DNA of 64,000 bases from Microcella alkalica. GTDB taxonomy: Bacteria > Actinomycetota > Actinomycetes > Actinomycetales > Microbacteriaceae. Shown piece after piece: positions 36,146 to 45,091 of this stretch. How positions within the stretch are numbered: the first letter of the stretch is position 1; every line of letters starts with the position of its first letter. The DNA lies in the NCBI RefSeq assembly GCF_014137945.1, contig NZ_JACGWX010000001.1, positions 496,001 through 560,000 on the forward strand, written 5' to 3'. Under the pieces are notes generated by a model. It saw only the letters and a list, made by a program, of their open reading frames with translations, was not told where the DNA came from and did no database searches. The position numbers were made by a program, and so were the translations under genes.

Positions 36146-37780
36146 ATGCACGTCGTCGTCGTCGGCTCGGGCCTCGCGGGCCTGCTCACGGCCCTGCGCG
36201 TTGCCGCCGGCGCGGGCGCGGGCGCGTCGACAATTCAGGACATCACGCTCGTGACGGCGGGCCCGCTGGGCTCCGGGTCCAGTCCCTGGGCGCAGGGCGG
36301 CGTCGCCGCCGCGACCGGCCGCGACGACAGTCCTGAATTGCACACCGCCGACACCATCGAGGCCGGTGCCGGCCTCGTCGACGCGGATGCCGCGCTCGCC
36401 CTCTGCCGGGAGGCTCCCGCCGCGATCGCCGAGCTCCTCGATCTCGGCGTCGCCTTCGACCGCGATGCGACGGGCGACCTCGCACGCGGTCTCGAGGCCG
36501 CGCACTCGCGAGCGCGCATCCTGCACGCCGGCGGCGACGCCACCGGCGCGCGTATCGTCGACGCCCTCGCGCGGGTCGTCAGGGCGAGCCGGGTGACGGT
36601 GCTCGAGCGCGTGCGTGCGTCGAGCATCCTGACCCGCGACGGGGCGGCGGTCGGCGTCGCCCTCACCGACGCGACTGGCGCGCGTCGTGATGTCGCCGCC
36701 GAGGCCGTCGTGCTCGCGACCGGTGGCTACGGCGGACTCTACCCCCGCACCACCAACCCGGCGAGCGCGATCGGCAGCGGCATCGTGCTCGCGCACGCCG
36801 CGGGGGCGATGGTCGCCGACCTGGAGTTCGTGCAGTTCCACCCGACGGTTCTGGTCGGCGGAGGGCTGGTCTCCGAGGCCGTGCGCGGCGAGGGGGCGGT
36901 GCTGCGCGACGCGCGCGGGCGCCGCTTCATGACCGAGGTGGATGCTCGAGCCGAGCTCGCTGCCCGTGACATCGTCGCCCGCGCGATCGCCCGCACGATG
37001 CGCGAGCAGGGCGGAGCGCCAGTGCTGCTCGACGCACGCGACGTGGCCGCCCGGCTCGGGGGAGCCGTCGCGCTCGCACGGCGCTTCCCGACGATCGACC
37101 GGCTCGTCCGAGCGCAGGGCGCGGACTGGTCGCGCGAGCCGGTGCCCGTGACTCCCGCGGCGCACTACGCCATGGGCGGGGTGCTCGCCGACCTCGATGG
37201 CCGAACGACCGTTCCCGGGCTGTTCGCTGTGGGCGAAACCGCCGCGACGGGGGTTCATGGGGCGAACCGCCTCGCCTCGAACTCGCTCCTGGAGGCCGCC
37301 GTCATGGCGCGGCGTTTGTCGACGCGCCTGCTCGCCGACCCGCTGTCGACAATTCAGGACAACCTGATCCCGACGGGCCTCGAGGTCGTTCCCGCACCCG
37401 CCCCCGATTCGCAAACGGATGTTCGCCCCGAGGTGCTTCGATCACTCGACTCCGACCGACTCCGCGACCGGGCGTGGGCGGTGCTCGGGCTCGAGCGCGA
37501 TGGCGACTCGATGGCCGCCCTCGCCCGAGAACTGGCGGGATCCTGGCCCGGCGATACCTCCGTCGAGACGCTGCTGCCCCTCGCCCAACTCGTTACGGAG
37601 GCCGCGCAGGCCCGGGTCGAATCGCGCGGCGCCCACTGGCGAGCGGACGCACCTCGCCCTCTCGACACCCAGCGGGTTCGGCGCGCTTGGACCCGGTCGG
37701 CGATCGCTCGTCCTGAATTGTTGACGGTGCCCGCCGCCGCGGCACCCGCCCCTGCCCCCGCCGACCGAGGAGCCGCATGA
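36146..37780 (+). CDS. nadB: L-aspartate oxidase, carrying in-frame repeat copies
   Basis: NadB oxidises L-aspartate to iminoaspartate with FAD. The 544-residue protein has the FAD motif GSGLAGL (residues 7-13), SSPWAQGGVAA, ATGGYGGLYPRTTNP, EFVQFHPTVL, and HGANRLASNSLLEA. Dispersed repeats occur in frame: at 36226-36241 (encoding STIQD at residues 28-32), a partial copy at 36330-36340 (SPEL), 37345-37360 (STIQD) and 37710-37725 (PELLT). They fall in the loop before the second strand of the FAD domain, at the domain border, and near the C-terminus. nadC starts in a 4-nt overlap. Confidence 0.94.
   Translation: MHVVVVGSGLAGLLTALRVAAGAGAGASTIQDITLVTAGPLGSGSSPWAQGGVAAATGRDDSPELHTADTIEAGAGLVDADAALALCREAPAAIAELLDLGVAFDRDATGDLARGLEAAHSRARILHAGGDATGARIVDALARVVRASRVTVLERVRASSILTRDGAAVGVALTDATGARRDVAAEAVVLATGGYGGLYPRTTNPASAIGSGIVLAHAAGAMVADLEFVQFHPTVLVGGGLVSEAVRGEGAVLRDARGRRFMTEVDARAELAARDIVARAIARTMREQGGAPVLLDARDVAARLGGAVALARRFPTIDRLVRAQGADWSREPVPVTPAAHYAMGGVLADLDGRTTVPGLFAVGETAATGVHGANRLASNSLLEAAVMARRLSTRLLADPLSTIQDNLIPTGLEVVPAPAPDSQTDVRPEVLRSLDSDRLRDRAWAVLGLERDGDSMAALARELAGSWPGDTSVETLLPLAQLVTEAAQARVESRGAHWRADAPRPLDTQRVRRAWTRSAIARPELLTVPAAAAPAPAPADRGAA
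36226..36340. repeat. Repeat copies inside the nadB 5' region
   Basis: A full copy GTCGACAATTCAGGAC (+, 36226-36241) and a partial reverse copy GTCCTGAATTG (36330-36340) lie about 120 bp apart in inward orientation. Both are read in the nadB frame. The partial copy may be chance because SPEL is a plausible NadB sequence. Confidence 0.75.
37345..37725. repeat. Repeat copies inside the nadB 3' region
   Basis: GTCGACAATTCAGGAC (+, 37345-37360) and GTCCTGAATTGTTGAC (-, 37710-37725) lie 381 bp apart facing inward. Both are read in frame, as STIQD and PELLT. The spacing is longer than the usual ~100 bp, and the spacer is coding sequence of the C-terminal helical domain. Confidence 0.88.
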
Positions 37781-38637
37781 CCGCCTTCGACCCGCCCACC
37801 CCCGCCGTCGAGGCCGTCGTCGCCCTCGCCCTCGCCGAGGACGCGCCCTGGGGCGACGTCAGCTCGGAGGCCGCGATCCCGGCCGAGGCGACGGCGACCG
37901 CGCGCGTGATCAGTCGCTCCACGGGCATCCTCGCCGGCGGTCTCGCCCTCGAGACCGCGTTCCGCCGCGCCGACCCGGCCATCCGCGTCGAGCGCCGACT
38001 CGACGACGGCGCCCCCCTCGCGCCCGGCGCCGTGGTCGCGGAGATCAGCGGCCCCGCCCGCGGCATCCTGCTCGGCGAGCGCGTCGGCCTCAACCTCGTC
38101 CAGCGCCTCTCCGGCGTCGCGACCCTCACGCGCGCTTACGTCGAGGCGGTCGCCGGCACGGGCGACCGCATCGTCGACACCCGCAAGACCACACCGGGGC
38201 TGCGGATGCTCGAGAAGGCCGCCGTCCGCGCCGGCGGCGCCCGCAATCACCGCTTCTCGCTCTCCGACGCGGTCATGCTGAAGGACAATCACCTCGCCGT
38301 CCTGACGGCGCAGGGGCTAGACCTCACCGAGGCGATCCGCACGGTGCGCGCGCGCATCCCGCACACGATGCACTTCGAGGTCGAGGTCGATCGGCTCGAC
38401 CAGCTTCCCGCGGTCATCGCCGCCGAGCCGGACACGATCATGCTCGACAACTTCGCCCTCGCCGATCTGCGCGAGGCCGTCGCGCTCATCGGCGGCCGCG
38501 CCATCACCGAGGCGAGCGGGGGAGTCGCCCTCGACACGATCCGCGCGATCGCGGAGACGGGCGTCGACGTGATCTCGGTCGGAGCGCTCACCCACTCGGC
38601 GCCCGCGCTCGACCTCGGCCTCGACATCGAGCTGTAG
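37777..38637 (+). CDS. nadC: Nicotinate-nucleotide diphosphorylase (carboxylating)
   Basis: NadC converts quinolinate and PRPP to nicotinate mononucleotide. The 286-residue protein has EDAPWGDVSSEA at the N-terminus, NLVQRLSGVATLT, the catalytic-region motifs DTRKTTPGLRMLEKAAVRAGG and HRFSLSDAVMLKDNH, EVEVD, IMLDNF, and EASGGV with VDVISVGALTHSAPALD. It overlaps nadB by 4 nt (ATGA) and contains no copy of the dispersed repeat. Confidence 0.96.
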   Translation: MTAFDPPTPAVEAVVALALAEDAPWGDVSSEAAIPAEATATARVISRSTGILAGGLALETAFRRADPAIRVERRLDDGAPLAPGAVVAEISGPARGILLGERVGLNLVQRLSGVATLTRAYVEAVAGTGDRIVDTRKTTPGLRMLEKAAVRAGGARNHRFSLSDAVMLKDNHLAVLTAQGLDLTEAIRTVRARIPHTMHFEVEVDRLDQLPAVIAAEPDTIMLDNFALADLREAVALIGGRAITEASGGVALDTIRAIAETGVDVISVGALTHSAPALDLGLDIEL

Positions 38638-38643
38638 GCGCTC

Positions 38644-39825
38644 ATGACGATCATCGACCTCGACCAGGCGGCGACAGCATCCGTGCGCCGTCGCGTGCTC
38701 GAGGCGATGTGGCCGCACCTGACGGCCGACTACGGCAACCCGTCGAGCACGCACGCGTTCGGGCGGCGCGCCGCCGACGCCCTCGAGGAGGCCCGCGCCC
38801 GCATCGCGCGCCTCCTCGGCGTGCGGGCGGGTCAGATCGTGTTCACGTCGGGAGGCACCGAGGCCGACAACCTGGGAGTCATCGGGCTGACGCTCGCCGC
38901 GATCGCCGCCGGGCGCGACCGACACGTCGTGGTCGGGGCCGTCGAGCACGAGGCGGTCCTCGCCGCGGCCGAGCACCTCGCGCGCTGGCACGGGGTTGAG
39001 GTCTCCCGGCTCGGTGTCGACGAGTTCGGGCGGTACTCGGCATCCGAGCTCGAGGCGCTGCTGCGGCCGGGCACGGCGCTCGTCGCCGTGCAGCACGCCA
39101 ACAACGAGGTCGGGACGATCCAGCCCGTCGACGATCTCGTGCGCGCGGCACGGGCCGCGGGGGCGCGCGTTCACGTCGACGCCGTGCAAATGGCGGGGTG
39201 GATGCCCGTGGTGCCGGCCGCGACCGGCCGCGCATCGACCGGAACGGTCGTCGATGCCCGCCCCGACGGCGTCGCGATCAGCGGGCACAAGCTGGGGGCG
39301 CCGAAGGGGGTCGGGGCGCTGATCCTCCCGACCGGAGCTGCCGTCGAGCCTCTCATCCACGGCGGAGGCCAGGAGCGCGAGCGCCGCTCGGGCACCGAGA
39401 ACGTGGCGGGGGCCGTGGGGCTCTCGGTCGCGCTCGAGCTCGCCGAGCAGGAGCGCCGCGAGGTCGTGGCCGCGGTCACCGTGCGCCGCGATCGCTTCAT
39501 CGCCGACGTGGTCGCGAGCGTTCCGGGGGCGGCGCTCACCGGGCATCCGACCGAGCGTCTGCCGGCGCACGCGTCGTTCGTCGTCCCGGGAGTCGGCGGC
39601 GAGTCGCTGCTCATCGCCCTCGACGAGCGTGGCGTGATCGCCTCGAGCGGGTCGTCCTGCGCCGCCGGCCGAGACGACCCGTCGCCCGTGCTGCTCGCGA
39701 TGGCGTGGCCGGCCGAGGTGGCCCGCACGGCGCTGCGCTTCAGCTGGGGCGCGTCAACAACTCAGGACGAACTGCAGGCGGCCGTCGGGATGCTCGCGCG
39801 CTCGGCCGCCGCGCTGCGAGTCTGA
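38644..39825 (+). CDS. NifS/IscS-like cysteine desulfurase of the nad operon
   Basis: The 393-residue protein has the PLP lysine Lys216 in ISGHKLGAPKG and the active-site Cys339 in SSGSSCAAGRD. It also has the NifS N-terminus IIDLDQAATASVRRRVLEAM and NPSSTHAFGR. A dedicated desulfurase next to nadABC supplies sulphur for the NadA Fe-S cluster, as known for the nad-linked NifS of Bacillus. A repeat copy (39753-39768) is read in frame as STTQD near the C-terminus (WGASTTQDELQAAVG). Confidence 0.92.
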   Translation: MTIIDLDQAATASVRRRVLEAMWPHLTADYGNPSSTHAFGRRAADALEEARARIARLLGVRAGQIVFTSGGTEADNLGVIGLTLAAIAAGRDRHVVVGAVEHEAVLAAAEHLARWHGVEVSRLGVDEFGRYSASELEALLRPGTALVAVQHANNEVGTIQPVDDLVRAARAAGARVHVDAVQMAGWMPVVPAATGRASTGTVVDARPDGVAISGHKLGAPKGVGALILPTGAAVEPLIHGGGQERERRSGTENVAGAVGLSVALELAEQERREVVAAVTVRRDRFIADVVASVPGAALTGHPTERLPAHASFVVPGVGGESLLIALDERGVIASSGSSCAAGRDDPSPVLLAMAWPAEVARTALRFSWGASTTQDELQAAVGMLARSAAALRV

Positions 39826-39860
39826 GAGTGCCGCTTCCGCGGTAGTCCTGAATTGTTGAC
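39753..39860. repeat. Repeat pair bracketing the 3' end of the cysteine desulfurase gene
   Basis: GTCAACAACTCAGGAC (+, 39753-39768, inside the gene) and GTCCTGAATTGTTGAC (-, 39845-39860, intergenic) form a 108-bp inward-facing pair. The stop codon (39823-39825) lies between the arms. Confidence 0.92.
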
Positions 39861-39935
39861 GAGCGCCGCCGGCTCGAGCCGCCCGACCCCGGCGCGGGCG
39901 CTCCGCGTGCCCCGCCCCGCGCGCGATACTGGAGC

Positions 39936-40829
39936 GTGCCCACCTACCGTGACGAAGCCGTCGTGCTGCGCACCCACAAGCTGGGCGAGGCCGACCGCAT
40001 CGTGACGATGCTCAGCCGGCACCACGGCAAGATCCGCGCGGTGGCGAAGGGCGTGCGGCGCACCGGCAGCCGCTTCGGCAGCCGCCTCGAGCCCTTCATG
40101 GTCGCCGACGTGCAGCTCTACGTCGGGCGCAGCCTCGACATCGTGCAGCAGGCCGAATCGCTCGGCAGCTACGGCGCCGAGATCAGCGACGACTACGGCA
40201 GCTACACCGCCGCGAGCGTCATGGTCGAGACCGCCGACAAGGTCACCGACGACGACGGCGGAGGAGTCCAGCAGTACCTCCTCCTCGTCGGCGCCCTCCG
40301 CTCGCTTGCCCGTCGCGAGCACGTCCCGAGCCTGACCCTCGACTCGTACCTGCTGCGGGCGCTGTCGATCGCCGGATGGGCGCCGAGCTTCGGCGACTGC
40401 GCCGTCACCGGCGCGCCCGGCCCCCACAGCCACTTCGTGGTGCAGTTCGGAGGCATGGTCGCCGCCGACGTCGCACCGCCCGGGTCTCCGCGCGTGAGCC
40501 GGGAGGCTCTCGCGCTGCTCACGGCCCTCCTCACGGGCGACTGGGCGACAGCGGATGCGTCCGACGAGCGCACGCGCAACCAGGCGAGCGGCATCATTGC
40601 CGCGTACACGCAGTTCCACCTCGAGCGCGGGCTGCGCAGCTTGCCGCACGTCGACCGCGGCGCGCCGAGCGCCCCCGCCTCGCGTCGCGCGGCCGCGGCC
40701 CCCGCCGAGACGTCGGCCGGGCATCCGCCCCCCGGGGCCCGCTCCGAGGCCGCGCCCGTGTCGACAACTCAGGACGACCCGCACGACGGCGTCGCGCACG
40801 ACACCCCGACGATCGGAGTCCCCGCGTGA
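39936..40829 (+). CDS. recO: DNA repair protein RecO
   Basis: RecO loads RecA with RecR and anneals single strands. The 297-residue protein has an N-terminal OB fold ([23 protein letters not shown], split: [17 protein letters not shown] and RIVTML), [26 protein letters not shown], and a helical C-terminal domain. The last ~50 residues are a low-complexity extension that holds a repeat copy (40760-40775, read as STTQD). The GTG start follows a GATACT box by 5 nt. uppS overlaps by 4 nt. Confidence 0.92.
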   Translation: MPTYRDEAVVLRTHKLGEADRIVTMLSRHHGKIRAVAKGVRRTGSRFGSRLEPFMVADVQLYVGRSLDIVQQAESLGSYGAEISDDYGSYTAASVMVETADKVTDDDGGGVQQYLLLVGALRSLARREHVPSLTLDSYLLRALSIAGWAPSFGDCAVTGAPGPHSHFVVQFGGMVAADVAPPGSPRVSREALALLTALLTGDWATADASDERTRNQASGIIAAYTQFHLERGLRSLPHVDRGAPSAPASRRAAAAPAETSAGHPPPGARSEAAPVSTTQDDPHDGVAHDTPTIGVPA

Positions 40830-40947
40830 GCCGAGAGCCCCGCAGCCCCGGAATTCCGCGCCAGAGCAGGGCGGCCCGCCGCGCCGCCGAGGCCGAGCCG
40901 CTGCGCCCGATCGACTGGACGGGCGAGCGCAGTCCTGAGTTGTCGAC
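40760..40947. repeat. Repeat pair spanning the recO/uppS junction
   Basis: GTCGACAACTCAGGAC (+, 40760-40775) in the recO tail and GTCCTGAGTTGTCGAC (-, 40932-40947) in the uppS 5' region face inward, spanning 188 bp. The recO stop and uppS start (40826-40829) lie between them. Both copies are in frame: STTQD and SPELST. Confidence 0.9.
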
Positions 40948-41668
40948 GGCAGCCGTCCCGAAGCACGTCGCGATCGTCATGGACGGCAACGGCCGCTGGG
41001 CCAACCGGCAGGGCCTCACGCGCATCGAGGGTCACCGCGCTGGCGAGGCGAGCCTCCTCGATGTCGTCGCCGGTGCCATCCAGATCGGCGTGACGCACCT
41101 CAGCGTCTACGCGTTCAGCACCGAGAACTGGAGCCGCAGCCCCGACGAGGTCCGCTTCCTCATGGGATTCAACCGCGAGGTGCTCCGCCGCCGCCGCGAC
41201 CAGCTCGACGCCTGGAACGTTCGCATCCGCTGGGCAGGACGCCGCCCGAAGCTGTGGCGCAGCGTGATCTCCGAGCTTGAGCAGGCCGAGCGCCGCACTG
41301 CCGCCAACACCGGCCTCACGCTCACCATGTGCGTCAACTACGGCGGTCGCGTCGAACTGGTGGATGCCGTGCGCGCCATCGCGGCGGACGTCGCCGCCGG
41401 CCGCCTCGCCCCCGATCGCGTCACCGAGCGCACGATCGCCCAGCACCTCTACCTCCCGGGGATGCCCGACGTCGACCTCTTCGTGCGCTCGAGCGGCGAG
41501 CAGCGCACGAGCAACTTCCTGCTCTGGCAGAGCGCGTACGCCGAGATGGTGTTCCTCGACACGCTGTGGCCCGACTTCCGGAGACGTCACCTCTGGGGCG
41601 CGATTGAGGCGTACGCAGGGCGCGACCGCCGCTTCGGCGGCGCGGTCGACCGGCCAGCCGCTCAGTAG
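40826..41668 (+). CDS. uppS: Isoprenyl transferase (undecaprenyl diphosphate synthase)
   Basis: The 280-residue protein has the cis-prenyltransferase motifs [14 protein letters not shown] (catalytic Asp53), [26 protein letters not shown], and the C-terminal [21 protein letters not shown] with [13 protein letters not shown]. It makes the polyprenyl carrier for cell-wall precursors. The ~45-residue N-terminal extension ahead of the conserved domain contains a repeat copy read as SPELST. The GTG start overlaps recO (GTGA). Confidence 0.94.
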   Translation: MSREPRSPGIPRQSRAARRAAEAEPLRPIDWTGERSPELSTAAVPKHVAIVMDGNGRWANRQGLTRIEGHRAGEASLLDVVAGAIQIGVTHLSVYAFSTENWSRSPDEVRFLMGFNREVLRRRRDQLDAWNVRIRWAGRRPKLWRSVISELEQAERRTAANTGLTLTMCVNYGGRVELVDAVRAIAADVAAGRLAPDRVTERTIAQHLYLPGMPDVDLFVRSSGEQRTSNFLLWQSAYAEMVFLDTLWPDFRRRHLWGAIEAYAGRDRRFGGAVDRPAAQ

Positions 41669-41733
41669 ACTGGGCATTTCGCGCGACAGCCGCCGGGCAT
41701 CCAGCTCGGCGCGATCTCTAGGAGACCCCCACC

Positions 41734-43119
41734 GTGGCAGCCCCCACCCGTCTGGATTCCGTCATCTCCCTCGCCAAGCGGCGCGGATTCGTGTTCCAGG
41801 CCGGTGAGATCTACGGCGGGTCGCGCTCGGCGTGGGACTACGGCCCCCTCGGCGTGGAGCTCAAGGAGAACATCAAGCGCCAGTGGTGGAAGACCATGGT
41901 GCAGAGCCGGCACGACGTCGTCGGGCTCGACTCGAGCGTCATCCTGCCCAAGCGCGTGTGGGAGGCCTCCGGTCACGTCGAGGTCTTCAGCGACCCGCTG
42001 GTCGAGTGCCTCAGCTGCCACAAGCGCTACCGCGCCGACCACCTCGAGGAGGAGTTCGAGGCGAAGAAGGGCCGCAAACCCGAGAACGGCCTCGCCGACA
42101 TCGTGTGCGTGAACTGCGGAAACCGCGGGCAGTGGAGTGAGCCGCGCGAGTTCTCCGGCCTGCTGAAGACCTTCCTCGGACCGGTCGACGACGAGAGCGG
42201 CCTGCATTACCTGCGCCCCGAGACCGCGCAGGGCATCTTCGTCAACTTCGTCAACGTGCTGAACGCCGCGCGCATGAAGCCCCCGTTCGGCATCGGCCAG
42301 ATCGGCAAGAGCTTCCGCAACGAGATCACGCCGGGCAACTTCATCTTCCGCACGCGCGAGTTCGAGCAGATGGAGCTCGAGTTCTTCGTCGAGCCGGGCA
42401 CCGACGAGGAGTGGCACCAGTACTGGATCGACCTGTCGGAGGCCTGGTTCACCGGCCTCGGCATCAGCCCCGAGAACATCCGGCAGTACGAGCACCCGGC
42501 CGAGAAGCTCTCGCACTACTCCAAGCGCACGGTCGATCTCGAGTACCGCTTCGGCTTCACCGGTGGGGAGTGGGGCGAGCTCATGGGCGTCGCGAACCGC
42601 ACCGACTTCGACCTGTCGACGCACGCCGCCGCCTCGGGCACCGACCTTTCGTACTTCGACCAGGGCAAGAACGAGCGCTGGACGCCCTACGTCATCGAGC
42701 CCGCGTTCGGTCTCACCCGCGCCCTCATGGCGTTCCTCCTCGACGCCTATGCCGAGGATGAGGCGCCCAATACCAAGGGCGGGGTCGACAAGCGCACGGT
42801 GCTGCGCCTCGACCGCCGGCTCGCGCCCGTCAAGGCGGCGGTTCTTCCGCTCAGTCGCAACGAGCAGCTGTCGCCCGTCGCGCGCGAGCTCGCCGACCGC
42901 CTGCGCCAGCACTGGAACGTCGACTTCGACGACGCCGGCGCGATCGGACGCCGCTACCGCCGTCAGGACGAGATTGGCACGCCCTTCTGCATCACGGTCG
43001 ACTTCGGCACCCTCGACGACCAGGCCGTGACCGTACGCGAGCGCGACACCATGGCGCAGGAGCGCATCCCGCTCGAGCGGCTCGCGGCCTACCTGGCCGG
43101 CGAGCTCCTCGGAGCCTAA
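41734..43119 (+). CDS. glyS: Glycine--tRNA ligase (dimeric type)
   Basis: The 461-residue class II synthetase has [24 protein letters not shown], the zinc-like [25 protein letters not shown], motif 2 region [29 protein letters not shown] (in parts), and the C-terminal anticodon domain. It is the alpha2 (eukaryote-like) glycyl-tRNA synthetase usual in actinobacteria. An upstream TAGACT box (41666-41671) overlaps the uppS stop. The 215-bp region after it contains only a repeat pair. Confidence 0.96.
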   Translation: MAAPTRLDSVISLAKRRGFVFQAGEIYGGSRSAWDYGPLGVELKENIKRQWWKTMVQSRHDVVGLDSSVILPKRVWEASGHVEVFSDPLVECLSCHKRYRADHLEEEFEAKKGRKPENGLADIVCVNCGNRGQWSEPREFSGLLKTFLGPVDDESGLHYLRPETAQGIFVNFVNVLNAARMKPPFGIGQIGKSFRNEITPGNFIFRTREFEQMELEFFVEPGTDEEWHQYWIDLSEAWFTGLGISPENIRQYEHPAEKLSHYSKRTVDLEYRFGFTGGEWGELMGVANRTDFDLSTHAAASGTDLSYFDQGKNERWTPYVIEPAFGLTRALMAFLLDAYAEDEAPNTKGGVDKRTVLRLDRRLAPVKAAVLPLSRNEQLSPVARELADRLRQHWNVDFDDAGAIGRRYRRQDEIGTPFCITVDFGTLDDQAVTVRERDTMAQERIPLERLAAYLAGELLGA

Positions 43120-43131
43120 AGCCCGCGGTTC

Positions 43132-43217
43132 GTCAACAATTCAGGACTAGTCGGGACGCTCGGTGCGCGAAAAGCTTTCTGAGACGTCTGGGCGCGCGTT
43201 CGTCCTGAGTTGTTGAC
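43132..43217. repeat. Repeat pair downstream of glyS
   Basis: GTCAACAATTCAGGAC followed by TAG (+, 43132-43150) and GTCCTGAGTTGTTGAC (-, 43202-43217) face inward over 86 bp, starting 13 nt after the glyS stop. The remainder of the 215-bp gap up to 43334 shows no gene. Confidence 0.93.
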
Positions 43218-43334
43218 GCGCCATGCCGCGCGACCGGCGCGGGCCGCTCCTCCCCAGCGAGCAACCTACGCACCCCGTCCCGCGCGGCCCCGCTCGCGCG
43301 CGGCACGAGCACGACCGCGCTGCACACTCGTCGC

Positions 43335-44354
43335 GTGTTCGAGGCTCTGGTCGAGGAGGTCCGCCGCGCGGGCGGGGCGGCCGGGCGCGCCCACTTGGTC
43401 GCAGCCGGACATCCCGACCGCGTTCTCGCGGCCGCCGTGCGCGGGGGCGTGCTCACGCGCGCCCGCCGGGGCTGGTACTCGACATGGGCCAGCGACGACC
43501 CGCGCATCCACGCGCTCCGGCTGGGTGGGCGGCTGACGGGGCTCAGCGCCGTTCGGGCTTGGGGCGGCTGGGTGCGACGCCCGGGGCGGATGCACGTCGC
43601 CACGCCCGTCAACGCCTCGCGCCTGCGCTGCCCGCGCCGACGGAGGGTCGCCTTCGCCGATTCGCCCGTCCGCACCGAGGTCGTCCTGCACTGGACCCGT
43701 CGCCACCACGACCGCGACACCTCGACGGGCGTGGTGCCGCTCATCGAGGCGCTCGAGCTCGTCTGCCTCGTCGAGGCTGATGAGGACGCGATCGCGGCGA
43801 TCGACTGGGCGCGTCGCTCCGGGCGGGCGGATGCTCTGGACTTAGCAGAGCTCCAGCGTCGACTCCCGCCACGCCGACGCCGACTGGTCGTCGCGTCGAG
43901 CGGGTCGTGCCACTCCCTGCCGGAGAGCCTCGTGCGCACGAGACTGACGGATGCCGGTCTGCGCGTGCGCGAACAGGTTCTGCTGCCCGACGATCCGAGC
44001 CCGATCGATCTCCTGATTGAGGAGTCCGTCGCGCTCGAGGTCGACGGCGAAGCCTTCCACCGCGAGCGCTTCTACCCGGACCGCTCGAAGGATCTCGCCG
44101 CGACCCGGTCGGGCTTCCATGCGCTCCGGCCGGCGGCGAGGCACGTGTTCGACGAGTGGCCCGCAGTGCTGGAGGCGATCCGTGTGGCCCTCGCGGCCCG
44201 GGGCGTTCCGCCCCCGCGCCCGAGCAACCCGGGCCGAGCATCCCGCGTCGACAATTCAGGACGACCGCGACGATGCCGCAGGCGCACCCGCGCGAATCCG
44301 CGGTCGGCGAGCCTGCGTCCGCGCCGACCGCCCCCGATCGTCCTGAGTTGTTGA
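43335..44354 (+). CDS. AbiEi-antitoxin-like / DUF559 protein with repeat-derived C-terminus
   Basis: The 339-residue protein starts with a winged-helix AbiEi-like region (AAGRAHLVAAGHPDRVLAAAVRGGVLTRARRGWY in parts: AGRAHLVAAGHPDRVL, GGVLTRARRGWY) and ends with a DUF559 (Vsr-like nuclease fold) domain: PESLVRTRLTDAG, PIDLLIEESVALEVDGEAFH, RSKDLAATRSGF. Such proteins are common in Microbacteriaceae; their role is unknown. A repeat pair (44247-44262 and 44340-44355) encodes VDNSG and the final IVLSC, and the right arm provides the TGA stop. The native C-terminus was probably about residue 300. Confidence 0.75.
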   Translation: MFEALVEEVRRAGGAAGRAHLVAAGHPDRVLAAAVRGGVLTRARRGWYSTWASDDPRIHALRLGGRLTGLSAVRAWGGWVRRPGRMHVATPVNASRLRCPRRRRVAFADSPVRTEVVLHWTRRHHDRDTSTGVVPLIEALELVCLVEADEDAIAAIDWARRSGRADALDLAELQRRLPPRRRRLVVASSGSCHSLPESLVRTRLTDAGLRVREQVLLPDDPSPIDLLIEESVALEVDGEAFHRERFYPDRSKDLAATRSGFHALRPAARHVFDEWPAVLEAIRVALAARGVPPPRPSNPGRASRVDNSGRPRRCRRRTRANPRSASLRPRRPPPIVLSC

Positions 44355-44355
44355 C
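44247..44355. repeat. Repeat pair forming the 3' end of the DUF559 gene
   Basis: GTCGACAATTCAGGAC (+, 44247-44262) and GTCCTGAGTTGTTGAC (-, 44340-44355) face inward over 109 bp, both read in the gene frame. The TGA stop of the gene is the GTTGA part of the right arm. Confidence 0.92.
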
Positions 44356-44419
44356 GTCGGCCCGGCGCGCGCGTCACTGACCGCGGGAATACCGCCCCGC
44401 CCCACGCGTTGCCCTCAAC

Positions 44420-45091
44420 ATGAGCCGCCCTATCGACGTGCAGATCTGGTCCGACGTGCAGTGCCCGTGGTGCTACATCGGGAAGCGGAAGTTCGAGGCG
44501 GCGGTCGCCGAGTTCGAGGCCTCAGGCGGCGAGGTCGAGGTCACCTACCGCAGCTTCGAGCTCGCACCCGACACTCCCGTCGACTTCGAGGGCACTCCCA
44601 TCGACTACCTCAGCCAGCGAAAGCGCATCAGTCCCGAGCAGGCGCAGCAGATGGTCGATCGCGTCTCCCGCATCGCCGAGAGCGTGGGCCTTGCGTACCA
44701 CTACGACCGCATCCACCAGACGAACACAGTCCTCGCCCATGAACTGCTGCACTTCGCGAAGGCGCACGGCGCGCAGGTCGAGCTCAAGGAGCGTCTGCTT
44801 CGCGCGTACTTCACCGAGGGCCGCCACATCGGTCGCGCCGATGACCTCGCCGACCTTGCCGCCGACGTCGGGCTCGCCCGCGCCGCCGCCGCAGCAGCCC
44901 TCGCCGAGCACACATATCTGCCCGACGTGAAGGCAGACATGGCGCAGGCGGTCGCCTACGGCATCCAGGGTGTGCCGTTCTTCGTGATCGACTCGCGCTA
45001 CGGCATCTCGGGCGCGCAGGAGTCGGCCACGTTCCTCTCCGCCCTGCGTCAGGCGGCCGATGAGCGCGACACCACCGAGGTGGCCTCATGA
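44420..45091 (+). CDS. DsbA-family oxidoreductase (FrnE type)
   Basis: The 223-residue protein has the thioredoxin-fold active site CPWC (Cys15, Cys18) in SDVQCPWCYIGKRKFE and the FrnE/YwbO family parts HQTNTVLAHELLHFAKAHG, FTEGRHIGRADDLADLAADVG, and YGIQGVPFFVID with the cis-Pro. It has no signal peptide, so it is likely cytoplasmic. A small downstream frame starts in a 4-nt overlap (ATGA). Confidence 0.92.
   Translation: MSRPIDVQIWSDVQCPWCYIGKRKFEAAVAEFEASGGEVEVTYRSFELAPDTPVDFEGTPIDYLSQRKRISPEQAQQMVDRVSRIAESVGLAYHYDRIHQTNTVLAHELLHFAKAHGAQVELKERLLRAYFTEGRHIGRADDLADLAADVGLARAAAAAALAEHTYLPDVKADMAQAVAYGIQGVPFFVIDSRYGISGAQESATFLSALRQAADERDTTEVAS

Noticed and set aside
36330-36340. Counting the partial nadB copy (GTCCTGAATTG) as a full repeat
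   Set aside because: Only 11 of 16 bases match, and SPEL is a plausible native NadB sequence at this position, so it is kept as a partial copy only.
41669-41733. T-box riboswitch ahead of glyS
   Set aside because: The gap is only 65 nt, with no specifier or antiterminator motif.
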